Source of the DNA: Dysgonomonas sp. HDW5A
GTDB taxonomy: Bacteria; Bacteroidota; Bacteroidia; Bacteroidales; Dysgonomonadaceae
Direction of reading: 5' to 3'
Assembly (NCBI RefSeq): GCF_011299555.1
Contig: NZ_CP049857.1
Coordinates: 3,224,001 to 3,288,000, forward strand
DNA length: 64,000 nucleotides
This document shows, piece by piece, positions 47,726 through 56,059 of this stretch. The notes beneath the pieces are model-generated. The model had not been told where the DNA came from and did no database searches. It saw only the letters and a program-made list of their open reading frames with translations. Both the position numbers and the translations under genes were made by a program. Within the stretch, counting starts at the first letter, position 1, and every line of letters begins with the position of its first letter.

Positions 47726-49105
47726 ATGGGAAATATGCCTCAAAAAATAAGTAGTGTAAATGCTATATTATTTGTTATTTGTTTATCCTCCTCGCTGGTA
47801 CCTTTTATGGGATCGGCTTTAAATCTGGCATTACCTTATATTAATGAGGATTTTTCGATTAATGCTTCACTATCGGGGTGGATTCCGACGAGTTATATGC
47901 TTTCTACAGCTATTTTCCAGATACCATGTGCCAAATTAGCAGATATGATCGGGAGGAGAAGGGTGTTTATATGGGGGCTTATCTTATTTATTCTTTTTAC
48001 TGTTTTAAGTGGAGTTGCATCCTCAGTAGTAAGCCTGATTATATATCGTTTTTTATCGGGAATAGGTAGTGCTATGATTTTTGGAACCAGTGCTGCAATT
48101 CTTATGTCGGCTATTCCTCTACAAAAAAGAGGACAGGCTTTGGGAATAAATGCAGCTACAGTTTATTTTTCTCTGGCGGCAGGTCCTTTCCTAGGAGGGA
48201 TATTAACGCAATATTGGGGATGGCAAAGTATCTTTTATATATCTGCATTAATCGCATTCTTTGTATTGATAGGGGCTTTATTTGCCATTAAAGAAAACTG
48301 GAAGGAAGAGCGAAAGCAAACCTTTGATGTAATAGGTTCCGTATTATATGCTTTAGGCTTGTCGGCTATTATTTACGGATTTACCATTTTGCCTGCTATT
48401 CTCGGATTTATATTGCTGGCTGCAGGTGTTCTTATTATGGTAGCGTTTTCTGTTTATGAGAAAAAGCAAACAAATCCGGTGTTCGATATTAAGGTTTTCT
48501 TTGAAAATAAGGTGTTTAAATATTCATCATTATCGGCACTGATAAATTATTCTGCAACTTTTGCCATTTCTTTTATGTTGAGTTTGTACCTCCAGTATGT
48601 AAGAGGATTATCTCCTCGTGATGCCGGTTTAATACTCATCGTGCAATCCATCATGATGGCTGTAGTATCATTTGCCTCCGGTAAATTGTCGGATAAGATG
48701 TCGGCTTCATTTCTCTCTACATTGGGAATGTCTATCATATTTATTGGATTGATAGGGTTATGTTTCATCGGAGAGTCAACTAATTTTTATATTATTATAG
48801 CACTTCTTGTTTTAATAGGATTTGGTTTTGGGGTATTTTCTTCTCCCAATATGAATATTTTAATGAGCTCGGTTGATAAACAGCATTACGGCTTTGCTTC
48901 AGCTACGGCCGGAACCATGCGGTTAGTAGGGCAATCGCTGAGTATGGGTATTGCTATGATGTCCATCTCGTTGTTAATCGGCGATATTAAATTTTCTGCT
49001 GCTGTGCATACCGAACTGATGTATAGTATGCGGATTACTTTTATTATCTGCTCAGTTCTGTGTTTATTTGGAGTATATGCTTCATCTGTAGCAAAGCCCA
49101 AATAA
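47726..49105 (+). CDS. MFS transporter, DHA2 (EmrB/QacA) type
   Basis: A 459-residue inner-membrane protein with about 14 hydrophobic helices. Motifs: ALNLALPYINEDFSINASLSG near the start, PCAKLADMIGRRRVFIWG as MFS motif A, and GSAMIFGTSAAILMSAIPLQKRGQALG as motif C-like region. The 14-helix DHA2 group are drug/proton antiporters; the actual substrate is unknown. Single gene, no adjacent regulator or membrane-fusion partner. Confidence 0.85.
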   Translation: MGNMPQKISSVNAILFVICLSSSLVPFMGSALNLALPYINEDFSINASLSGWIPTSYMLSTAIFQIPCAKLADMIGRRRVFIWGLILFILFTVLSGVASSVVSLIIYRFLSGIGSAMIFGTSAAILMSAIPLQKRGQALGINAATVYFSLAAGPFLGGILTQYWGWQSIFYISALIAFFVLIGALFAIKENWKEERKQTFDVIGSVLYALGLSAIIYGFTILPAILGFILLAAGVLIMVAFSVYEKKQTNPVFDIKVFFENKVFKYSSLSALINYSATFAISFMLSLYLQYVRGLSPRDAGLILIVQSIMMAVVSFASGKLSDKMSASFLSTLGMSIIFIGLIGLCFIGESTNFYIIIALLVLIGFGFGVFSSPNMNILMSSVDKQHYGFASATAGTMRLVGQSLSMGIAMMSISLLIGDIKFSAAVHTELMYSMRITFIICSVLCLFGVYASSVAKPK

Positions 49106-49118
49106 TAGTATTGATAAA

Positions 49119-49150
49119 TTGCGATATGAAAAGAAAGAATTGTATTTTTG
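49119..49150 (+). promoter_or_regulatory. Promoter of phoH
   Basis: TTG at 49119-49121, 21 nt spacer, TATTTTTG at 49143-49150, ending 21 nt before the ATG. Confidence 0.6.
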
Positions 49151-49171
49151 TCAAACTGAATATGAAAATAC

Positions 49172-50140
49172 ATGATTGAACAAATAATTGTACTGGATAA
49201 TGCAGATGCTGCTGTTTTCTTTGGAATCAATAATAGTAATCTGCAATTGCTTAAAACACTCTTTCCTAAACTGCGGATAATAGCTCGTGGCAATATAATA
49301 AAGGTAATCGGTAATGCCGAGGAGATTCCTTTCTTTGAAGAAAAGATGAGGGAGCTAGAATTGTTTTGTGTAGATCACAATATGCTTACCGAAGATAATA
49401 TTATAGATATCGTCAAAGGAAAGTCACCTCAGGCAGTGAAGCAAGATAATTTGATCATCTTCGGAATGAATGGTAAACCCATTTCGGCACGTAACGATAA
49501 TCAACAAAAACTGGTGAATGCCTTTCAAAAAAATGATCTCGTATTTGCTCTTGGGCCTGCAGGATCGGGCAAAACTTATGTGGCTATTGCTTTAGCCGTA
49601 AAAGCCTTGAAGAACAAGGAAGTCAAGCGTATTATATTGAGTCGTCCCGCTGTGGAAGCCGGAGAAAAGCTCGGTTTTCTCCCCGGTGATATGAAGGATA
49701 AGATTGATCCCTATTTACAGCCTCTTTATGATGCTTTGGAGGATATGATTACCCCTGCAAAATTGAAGGACTATATCGAAAATAAAGTTATTCAGATAGC
49801 ACCTCTTGCTTTTATGCGTGGACGTACTTTGAGTGACGCCGTTATTATTCTGGATGAGGCTCAAAATACCACAACACATCAGATTAAGATGTTTCTGACC
49901 CGTTTAGGTATGAATGCCAAGATGATAATAACAGGAGATATTACCCAGATTGATTTGCCTCCTTCTCAATTGTCAGGCTTAAAGCATGCTTTAAGAGTAT
50001 TGGATGGCGTGAAAGGAATGGAAAAGATCGAGTTTCAGAAAGAAGATATTGTTCGTCATAAACTTGTACAGCGTATAGTGGATGCTTACGAAAAAGAGGA
50101 TGAGAGACGACGCAAAGAATTTTCGGAATCTAAAGAATAG
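49172..50140 (+). CDS. phoH: PhoH-family ATPase
   Basis: The 322-residue protein has an N-terminal KH-like/PhoH region (NLQLLKTLFPKLRIIARGN) and a P-loop ATPase domain: ALGPAGSGKTYVAIALAV (Walker A), VIILDEAQNTTTHQIKMFLTR (Walker B) and MIITGDITQIDLP. PhoH-like proteins are thought to act in RNA metabolism, often near ybeY, which is not seen here. Length and motifs are complete. A terminator follows at 50193. Confidence 0.92.
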   Translation: MIEQIIVLDNADAAVFFGINNSNLQLLKTLFPKLRIIARGNIIKVIGNAEEIPFFEEKMRELELFCVDHNMLTEDNIIDIVKGKSPQAVKQDNLIIFGMNGKPISARNDNQQKLVNAFQKNDLVFALGPAGSGKTYVAIALAVKALKNKEVKRIILSRPAVEAGEKLGFLPGDMKDKIDPYLQPLYDALEDMITPAKLKDYIENKVIQIAPLAFMRGRTLSDAVIILDEAQNTTTHQIKMFLTRLGMNAKMIITGDITQIDLPPSQLSGLKHALRVLDGVKGMEKIEFQKEDIVRHKLVQRIVDAYEKEDERRRKEFSESKE

Positions 50141-50192
50141 GGGATTATAATATCAATGAGAGCATTTAAGTTTAAGAATAAAATTCAATAAT

Positions 50193-50232
50193 AGAAGGGA
50201 CTGACGGTTTTTAATTACTCAGTCCCTTTTCT
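50193..50232 (+). terminator. Intrinsic terminator after phoH
   Basis: Arms AGAAGGGACTGA / TCAGTCCCTTTTCT. The remaining gap up to purC (to 50514) shows a -7 box TAAATTTG at 50470-50477 and nothing else. Confidence 0.8.
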
Positions 50233-50514
50233 ATATCCTTTCTGAATTAATCTTAAATAAGTTCATTAGTTTTTTTCTTGTGCTAAGTTGAATATTATTA
50301 GGTTGTTATGAGATTAGAGTGTGTCGGTTAAATGTTGCTTGTTAATTTATATACTTGAATTAATAAGAAATTGTTAAGTGTGAGAACAAAGCTGTAATTA
50401 ATTTGTTGAAAGAGGTAGAAATTTTAAGAGTCTCTTTCTCGAAAAGATGAAAAAGTAAGATTTTGTTGGTAAATTTGCAGAACCCAATTTATAAAAATAA
50501 AATATATCCAAATA

Positions 50515-51459
50515 ATGAAAAATACTTTAGTTACTACAGATTATCATTTTTCAGATCAAACCAATGTTTATCATGGTAAAGTGCGTGATGTTTACTCAAT
50601 TGGCAACGATACGTTGGTGATGATTGCAACAGATCGTATTTCGGCTTTTGATGTTGTATTGCCTCAAGGGATACCATACAAAGGACAAGTGTTGAATCAG
50701 ATAGCAGCTAAGTTTTTAGATGCCACTGCCGATATTGTTCCTAACTGGAAACAGGCAACACCTGATCCGATGGTGACGGTAGGCCTGCGTTGTGAGCCTT
50801 ATAAAGTAGAGATGGTAATTCGTGGTTACTTAACAGGAAGTGCTTGGCGCGAATATAAATCAGGTGTTCGTACACTGTGTGGTTTATCCTTGCCTGACGG
50901 AATGAAAGAAAATCAAAAATTCCCAACGCCTCTTATTACTCCTACAACGAAGGCAGATGAAGGACATGACGAAAATATTTCGAGAGAAGAAATAATCGCT
51001 CAAGGATTGGTTTCGAGAGAAGAATATGAGCAATTAGAAAAATATACTTTAGCTCTTTTCCAAAGAGGTACAGAAATGGCAGCTCAAAAGGGGTTGATTT
51101 TGGTTGATACCAAATATGAGTTCGGGAAAAAGGATGGCGAAATTTATCTGATTGATGAAATACATACACCCGACTCTTCTCGCTATTTCTATGCTGATAC
51201 CTATCAGGATTTGTATGCAAAAGGAGAAGAACAACGTCAGCTATCCAAAGAATTTGTTCGCAAGTGGTTAATGGATAACGGTTTTCAGGGAAAAGAAGGA
51301 CAGCAAATCCCGGAAATGACAGAAGAGTATTGCAATTCGGTTTCAGAAAGATACATTGAACTTTATGAGAAAATTGTAGGCGAGCCCTTTGTTAAGGCAG
51401 ATGTAGCAGATGTTGCTGCACGTATTGATAAAAACGTAACCGCTTATTTGAAGAAGTAA
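50515..51459 (+). CDS. purC: Phosphoribosylaminoimidazole-succinocarboxamide synthase
   Basis: The 314-residue enzyme joins CAIR and aspartate to form SAICAR in purine synthesis. Signature segments: [29 protein letters not shown] near the N-terminus, [31 protein letters not shown] and [30 protein letters not shown]. This is the longer, yeast-like form usual in Bacteroidota. A -7 box at 50470-50477 gives a leader of about 35 nt. Confidence 0.95.
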   Translation: MKNTLVTTDYHFSDQTNVYHGKVRDVYSIGNDTLVMIATDRISAFDVVLPQGIPYKGQVLNQIAAKFLDATADIVPNWKQATPDPMVTVGLRCEPYKVEMVIRGYLTGSAWREYKSGVRTLCGLSLPDGMKENQKFPTPLITPTTKADEGHDENISREEIIAQGLVSREEYEQLEKYTLALFQRGTEMAAQKGLILVDTKYEFGKKDGEIYLIDEIHTPDSSRYFYADTYQDLYAKGEEQRQLSKEFVRKWLMDNGFQGKEGQQIPEMTEEYCNSVSERYIELYEKIVGEPFVKADVADVAARIDKNVTAYLKK

Positions 51460-51531
51460 GTAAAGAATAAAATTTATTGGTATATTTATAGTTATAACAA
51501 TCTATATTTGTTCTACTTGCCAAAGCTATAA

Positions 51532-51547
51532 AAAGGTTTGTGACTTT
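51532..51547 (+). repeat. Dispersed palindrome, copy 9
   Basis: AAAGGTTTGTGACTTT, imperfect, with left flank CTATAA and right flank AATTGT; between purC and its distal terminator. Confidence 0.6.
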
Positions 51548-51574
51548 AATTGTCATAAATTCTACTAAATACAG

Positions 51575-51633
51575 ATCGCCTGTCAAAGAAAAGCCAAGTC
51601 AGTTTGGGTAAATATTTCGACAGGCGATTTTTT
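51575..51633 (+). terminator. Long-loop intrinsic terminator after purC
   Basis: Perfect 10-bp arms ATCGCCTGTC / GACAGGCGAT, 34-nt loop, then a T-run. Confidence 0.7.
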
Positions 51634-51739
51634 AATTTGTTTTTTCTACATAATTTATTACCTTTATTTATAAACAGGCATTATTTTGCTTGGGAGGTAT
51701 CTAATAAGTGCCTGAAATCAGATAAGAAAACATTGACTT

Positions 51740-52306
51740 ATGCCAAATCTCTATATTATATCGGGTTGTAACGGTGCCGGTAAAACCACGGCTTCATATA
51801 CTATGTTACCCGAGATGCTCGAGTGTAAAGAATTTATTAATGCCGATGAAATTGCCAAGGGGCTTTCGCCCTTTCAGCCGGAGAAGGCTGCAATCGAAGC
51901 CGGACGTATAATGATACGTAGAATGGAGGAGATGTTGAGGCTTCAACAAGATTTTGCGATAGAAACGACTCTCGCAACCAAATCGTATGTATCATTTATT
52001 AAAAAAGCACAAAAGGTAGGTTATTTCGTAACATTGTTGTATTTTTGGCTCAGTTCTCCTGAATTAGCGATAAAAAGAGTCGAAGATCGAGTTAAAGCCG
52101 GTGGGCATAATGTGCCTCAGGACGTAATTCGTCGGAGATATGCAGCGGGAGCACAAAATTTGTTTACTCTGTATACACCTATTGCCGATTATTGGCTGGT
52201 TGTAAATAATTCGGAAAATCCGTTTTGTTTAGTGGCTGAAGGTAAAAGGTCAGAAATGATAGAGAAACATAATGAAGAGATTTTAAACAAAATTAAAAAT
52301 ATATGA
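51740..52306 (+). CDS. Zeta toxin-like P-loop kinase
   Basis: A 188-residue protein with Walker A SGCNGAGKTTASY (residues about 9-21), an Asp in FINADEIAKGLSPF, Arg residues in AGRIMIRRMEE, and AIETTLATKSYVSFI, all as in zeta-toxin/UNAG-kinase-like proteins. Zeta toxins phosphorylate UDP-N-acetylglucosamine and block wall synthesis. The short form here is common on chromosomes and is not proven toxic. It overlaps the next small gene by 4 bp (ATGA), a layout expected of a toxin-antitoxin module but in the order toxin first. Confidence 0.75.
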   Translation: MPNLYIISGCNGAGKTTASYTMLPEMLECKEFINADEIAKGLSPFQPEKAAIEAGRIMIRRMEEMLRLQQDFAIETTLATKSYVSFIKKAQKVGYFVTLLYFWLSSPELAIKRVEDRVKAGGHNVPQDVIRRRYAAGAQNLFTLYTPIADYWLVVNNSENPFCLVAEGKRSEMIEKHNEEILNKIKNI

Positions 52307-52491
52307 ATCGTAACGAATTGGCTTTGAGAAGCAAATTATTGGTTGGTCTTAGTCTTTCATATACTCGATTAATTGAAAAAAAACAAATAGAAGATGGTAA
52401 TCTTATCTTCTCGAAAAACGGAAAAATCGTAAAAGTTAAAGCTCGCAAATTGAGCAATAACATCGAAGCTGTATCAGCAGGTGTTATTTAA
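52303..52491 (+). CDS. Small protein coupled to the zeta-like kinase, candidate antitoxin
   Basis: A 62-residue protein without signal peptide. It has a helical N-terminal half (ELALRSKLLVGLSLSYTRLI) and a basic C-terminal half (SKNGKIVKVKARKL). I recognise no named family, and it has no obvious similarity to the epsilon antitoxin. Translational coupling to the kinase gene (overlapping ATGA) argues that the two products act in fixed ratio; antitoxin function is inferred only from position and size. Confidence 0.6.
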   Translation: MNRNELALRSKLLVGLSLSYTRLIEKKQIEDGNLIFSKNGKIVKVKARKLSNNIEAVSAGVI

Positions 52492-52558
52492 GTAACTTGT
52501 CTCCCGTTGCTGTATTTCTAACAGCAAATACATTCTACTTCTTATCAAAGAAATAAAA

Positions 52559-52571
52559 GGGTCTTAGACCC
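52559..52571 (+). repeat. Dispersed palindrome, copy 10 (compensatory change)
   Basis: GGGTCTTAGACCC: relative to the consensus the outer A-T pair is replaced by G-C on both arms, preserving symmetry. It ends 10 nt before the menG ATG and points toward it; left flank AATAAAA. Confidence 0.75.
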
Positions 52572-52581
52572 GAATTTTACA

Positions 52582-53319
52582 ATGACATATCAGGCAGAAA
52601 AAGTAGTTCCTTATGAGAGTTCCGAGAATAAAGGAGCTCAGGTCGAGCGTATGTTCGATTCTATTGCAGAAAACTACGACACACTGAATCACACGTTATC
52701 TATGGGTATTGACCGTGGATGGCGCAAAAAAGGTCTTTTGACTCTAAAAGATCTTAATCCTCAATCTATTTTAGATATAGCTACCGGCACAGGTGATCTC
52801 GCGATACAGGCATACCAATTGTTAGGATCGGATAAGATTACAGGTGTTGACATTTCGGAAGGAATGATGGAAGTTGGTCGCCAAAAGGTGGCTAAATTAG
52901 GCTTATCAGATAAAATTGTTTTCGAAAGGCAAGACTGTATGGCTTTGAATATTGCTGATAATTCTTATGATGCAGCAATAGTCGCTTTTGGTATACGTAA
53001 TTTCGAAGATCTGGATAAAGGATTGAAAGAAATACACCGTGTACTTAAGCCGGGAGGGAAATTGATGATACTCGAATTGTCAAGCCCCGAACACTTTCCG
53101 ATGAAACAAGCATACTGGCTTTATTCCCGTTTATTTATCCCGACAGTAGGTCGGTTTATTTCAAAAGATAAAGCAGCTTATTCGTATCTGCCTAAATCCA
53201 TTGAGGTTTTTGTACAAGGCAAAGAAATGGTAGGAGTGCTTAATAAAAATGGATTCCGTAACTCGAAGTGTAAAACTTATACCTTCGGAATTTGTTCTAT
53301 GTATTTAGGTGAGAAGTAA
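52582..53319 (+). CDS. menG: Demethylmenaquinone methyltransferase
   Basis: The 245-residue SAM-dependent methyltransferase performs the last step of menaquinone synthesis (UbiE/MenG family). Motifs: VERMFDSIAENYDTLNHTLSMG, SILDIATGTGDLAIQA (SAM site), RQDCMALNIADNSYDAAIVAFGIRNF and KPGGKLMILELSSPE. Full length. In Bacteroidota menaquinone is the sole quinone, so MenG rather than UbiE is the appropriate name. The preceding short gap holds palindrome copy 10. Confidence 0.93.
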   Translation: MTYQAEKVVPYESSENKGAQVERMFDSIAENYDTLNHTLSMGIDRGWRKKGLLTLKDLNPQSILDIATGTGDLAIQAYQLLGSDKITGVDISEGMMEVGRQKVAKLGLSDKIVFERQDCMALNIADNSYDAAIVAFGIRNFEDLDKGLKEIHRVLKPGGKLMILELSSPEHFPMKQAYWLYSRLFIPTVGRFISKDKAAYSYLPKSIEVFVQGKEMVGVLNKNGFRNSKCKTYTFGICSMYLGEK

Positions 53320-53382
53320 ATTGATGTTTGAATCTGTTTAACTTCTTAGTTTTTACCCTATATAACATAATATAATTTTAAT

Positions 53383-53787
53383 ATGAAACTTACAGCACTA
53401 TTAAAGGTTGGTACCGGGTTATCTTTGATTGCATTGACTTTTGGGCAATGTACATCCGGTAGTGACAAACTTCAGCAACAATTAAAAGCAGAGGTTGATG
53501 CTCTGAATAAGCAATGTCCTCAAACAATCAGTACAACACTTCGTATTGATAGTTGTGTACTTATGAAAAATAATGATATGCAATATTATTATACATATAC
53601 TGATACTGCAGCTTTTGATACTCTGCAATTCGAAGATGAGATTGTAGCTACTGCTAAAGAATTGACAAAAAACGATCCGGGTATGGCGGAGATTCGCGAT
53701 AATGGACTTTCTAACGAGTATATTTATAGAGACTTGAAAGGTAATACTATATATCGTTTTAAGATCACTCCACAGGATTATAGATAA
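53383..53787 (+). CDS. Small exported protein of unknown function
   Basis: A 134-residue protein with an N-terminal signal-like hydrophobic segment (TALLKVGTGLSLIALTFG) and a Cys at about residue 23 (FGQC) that may be a weak lipobox. The mature part has two further Cys (NKQCP, DSCVLM) and a mixed alpha/beta composition ending YRDLKGNTIYRFKITPQDY. No family recognised. It is 63 nt downstream of menG and followed by a terminator, so it may be cotranscribed with menG. Confidence 0.65.
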   Translation: MKLTALLKVGTGLSLIALTFGQCTSGSDKLQQQLKAEVDALNKQCPQTISTTLRIDSCVLMKNNDMQYYYTYTDTAAFDTLQFEDEIVATAKELTKNDPGMAEIRDNGLSNEYIYRDLKGNTIYRFKITPQDYR

Positions 53788-53810
53788 ACGATAGGTGAAA
53801 ATCTACATAA

Positions 53811-53846
53811 AAAAAGAGAGGCAGTTATCTGTCTCTCTTTTTTTTA
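53811..53846 (+). terminator. Intrinsic terminator
   Basis: Arms AAAGAGAGGCAG / CTGTCTCTCTTT with one G-U pair, then eight T; between convergent genes, with A-run on the opposite side. Confidence 0.8.
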
Positions 53847-53854
53847 TGCTAAAT

Positions 53855-53869
53855 AAGGACTGTGACCTT
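53855..53869 (+). repeat. Dispersed palindrome, copy 11
   Basis: AAGGACTGTGACCTT with left flank CTAAAT. It touches the stop codon of the convergent mgsA gene. Confidence 0.6.
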
Positions 53870-54348
53870 TAGCCTTTTAGTTTACCGTATATTTCATCAA
53901 ATTTTTCTCGATCGAAACGCTCATAACGCGGTTTGGTCGGAGTATAGTCATCATTATCCCAAAGAGTACTTGTAATCATTAGATCGGCACTATATCGGTT
54001 GCAGGCAATGGGTACATTATGTACACGGCATTGACGCAGCAGCATCATAATATCCGCCTCGTGAGGTTGTGGATTCAGGTCATCAATCAGAAAAACAGCC
54101 ATGTTGATTTCCTGACGAACCACCATTGCCGCTATTTCGGCATCACCGCCCAGAGGTCCAGAATTCATACAGGTTATTTCTGCATCGATACCTTTTTCGC
54201 TGAAGGCTTGTCGTATAAGGTGCCCTGTTGTACCTGTGCATACCAAGTGATGTCTCGATAGGAAATCTGAATTGTAGTAGCACCAGTCAACCATATCGGC
54301 TTTGCGATGGTCGTGTGCAACTAGAGCTATAGTTAATCGTTTTCTCAT
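53869..54348 (-). CDS. mgsA: Methylglyoxal synthase
   Basis: The 159-residue enzyme converts DHAP to methylglyoxal and phosphate, a glycolytic overflow bypass. IALVAHDHRKADMVDW and TGTTGHLIRQAF form the phosphate site; NSGPLGGDAEIAAM and FLIDDLNPQPHEADIMMLLRQCRVHNVPIACNRYSADLMI carry the catalytic Asp residues and the C-terminal signature. Complete. It is 38 nt downstream of pepT on the same strand. Confidence 0.95.
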   Translation of the reverse strand: MRKRLTIALVAHDHRKADMVDWCYYNSDFLSRHHLVCTGTTGHLIRQAFSEKGIDAEITCMNSGPLGGDAEIAAMVVRQEINMAVFLIDDLNPQPHEADIMMLLRQCRVHNVPIACNRYSADLMITSTLWDNDDYTPTKPRYERFDREKFDEIYGKLKG

Positions 54349-54386
54349 ATTTTTTGTTTTAAAGCAATAGAGCTTTTGTCTTTTTT

Positions 54387-55616
54387 TTAGTTGTGATCTT
54401 TTGTTACCAGCTCAGCAATTTTTACAATTACTTTCACTGCTTTTTCTAAAGACGGGATAGGAACATATTCGTAACGTCCATGGAAATTTAATCCGCCTGC
54501 AAAAATATTAGGGCAGGGTAGTCCCATAAATGAAAGTCTAGCACCATCTGTTCCTCCTCTGATTGGTTTTACCAGAGGTGTTATACCTAATTCTTGCATG
54601 GCGTTGAAAGCATAGTCTACAATTTTTATTACAGGCTCTACTTTTTCACGCATATTGTAGTACTGATCTTTTATATCAAGCGTGATTGTACTGTTTGGAT
54701 ATAGTTTCTGCAAGTATTCAACAGCATTTCTCATTATTTGTTTTCTGCTTTCGAATAATGCTCTGTCATGATCGCGAATGATGAATGATACGGAAGCAGC
54801 ATCAACCGATCCCGACATTCCCATAAGATGGAAAAAGCCTTCGTAATGAGAAGTGTGTTCGGGTCTTTCATTTGCAGGTATTAGCGATACCAGCTTGTTT
54901 GCTACAACAAGTGCATTGACCATTTTGTCTTTTGCTGATCCGGGGTGTACACTGCGTCCTTGAATCGCTATTTTTACACCGGCAGCATTGAAGTTTTCAT
55001 ATTCCAGTTCGCCCAACTCTCCGCCATCCATGGTGTAAGCCCATTCGGCTCCGAATTTCTCTACATCAAAATGATCGGCACCTTCACCTATCTCTTCATC
55101 GGGAGTGAAGCATATACGTATTTTCCCATGTTCTATTTCAGGATGATCTTTCAGGTATTTCATCGCTGTAATAATTTCGGCTATACCGGCTTTGTCATCG
55201 GCTCCTAATAAAGTAGTACCGTCTGTTACAATAATATCCTGATCTTTGAATTTTAATAATTCGGGAAAATCATTTGGAGAGAGTACTATATTAAGATCTT
55301 TATTCAGTAAGATATCTTTTCCGTCGTATGATTTTACAATGCGTGGGTTGACATTCTTTCCTGTCAAATCGGGGCTTGTGTCCATATGAGCAACAAATCC
55401 TATTGTTGGCACTTTTTTATCTGTATTTGCAGGTAAAGTAGCCATCAAATATCCGTTCCCATCCAGCGATATGTCTTGTAGTCCTATTTCTGTAAGTTCT
55501 TTTTTTAGTTCTTCAGCTAATACTCGTTGCCCCGGAGTGCTTGGAGTAGTGCCGGTAGTTGTATTTGATTCGGTATCAAATTTTACATATTTGATAAATC
55601 TGTCGACTACATTCAT
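54387..55616 (-). CDS. pepT: Peptidase T (tripeptide aminopeptidase)
   Basis: A 409-residue M20 metallopeptidase releasing the N-terminal residue from tripeptides. Zinc ligands are in [27 protein letters not shown] and [15 protein letters not shown], with [18 protein letters not shown] and [19 protein letters not shown] typical of PepT. Complete and cytoplasmic. It fits the peptide-utilising profile implied by the exported peptidases at 8-14 kb. Confidence 0.95.
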   Translation of the reverse strand: MNVVDRFIKYVKFDTESNTTTGTTPSTPGQRVLAEELKKELTEIGLQDISLDGNGYLMATLPANTDKKVPTIGFVAHMDTSPDLTGKNVNPRIVKSYDGKDILLNKDLNIVLSPNDFPELLKFKDQDIIVTDGTTLLGADDKAGIAEIITAMKYLKDHPEIEHGKIRICFTPDEEIGEGADHFDVEKFGAEWAYTMDGGELGELEYENFNAAGVKIAIQGRSVHPGSAKDKMVNALVVANKLVSLIPANERPEHTSHYEGFFHLMGMSGSVDAASVSFIIRDHDRALFESRKQIMRNAVEYLQKLYPNSTITLDIKDQYYNMREKVEPVIKIVDYAFNAMQELGITPLVKPIRGGTDGARLSFMGLPCPNIFAGGLNFHGRYEYVPIPSLEKAVKVIVKIAELVTKDHN

Positions 55617-55777
55617 CGTTTTTGTCTAAGTTTTAAATTAAATTCAAAAAAAATATTGGCCTCGGAAAAGTTTTTTTAGAATTATAACTAATTGCTTTTA
55701 AAATAATTATTCCATCGGCTGCTTCTTATCAACAAAGATACTAAAATGAAATCAAAGGAAAAAGTGTGCTTAGCATT

Positions 55778-55806
55778 TTGGAATGTAAAAAAAATATCTA
55801 CCTTTG
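55778..55806 (+). promoter_or_regulatory. Promoter of SRP RNA and tRNA-Thr
   Basis: TTG at 55778-55780, 18 nt spacer, TACCTTTG at 55799-55806; the RNA is predicted to start 5 nt later. Confidence 0.75.
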
Positions 55807-55810
55807 TGCC

Positions 55811-55908
55811 CGGGTAAGCCCTATACGGTCAGCTCCTGATTAATCCCCCAGGGTTTGATCGCAGCAAGGGTAGTCGGTTGAGCGGCGCGATATAGTAAGT
55901 TTACCCAC
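55811..55908 (+). ncRNA. ffs: Signal recognition particle RNA, small bacterial (4.5S) type
   Basis: About 98 nt that fold into one long hairpin: terminal arms GGGTAA (55812-55817) and TTACCC (55901-55906), and CTATA/TATAG further in. The apical region carries CCCCCAGG and GCAGCAAGGG, the conserved domain IV Ffh-binding loop strands. It is placed directly after a perfect promoter and 2-3 nt before tRNA-Thr, so the two RNAs probably share a transcript. Confidence 0.8.
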
Positions 55909-55910
55909 CT

Positions 55911-55984
55911 GCCTCTTTAGCTCAGTTGGCCAGAGCACGTGATTTGTAATCTCGGGGTCGTTGGTTCGAATCCGACAAGAGGCT
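55911..55984 (+). tRNA. tRNA-Thr (TGT)
   Basis: Acceptor arms GCCTCTT / AAGAGGC, D-arm AGCTCAGTTGGCCAGAGC, anticodon loop TTTGTAA giving TGT, T-arm GTTGG-TTCGAAT-CCGAC. Discriminator T84 equivalent at 55984; CCA not encoded. Confidence 0.95.
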
Positions 55985-55990
55985 CAAAAG

Positions 55991-56021
55991 AAAAGGAACT
56001 AGCAATATGTTAGTTCCTTTT
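55991..56021 (+). terminator. Intrinsic terminator after tRNA-Thr
   Basis: Arms AAAAGGAACTA / TAGTTCCTTTT with a 9-nt loop, followed by CTCATT. Confidence 0.75.
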
Positions 56022-56059
56022 CTCATTCCTATAAAGTATATCTGCCAAGGTTTCGTTTA

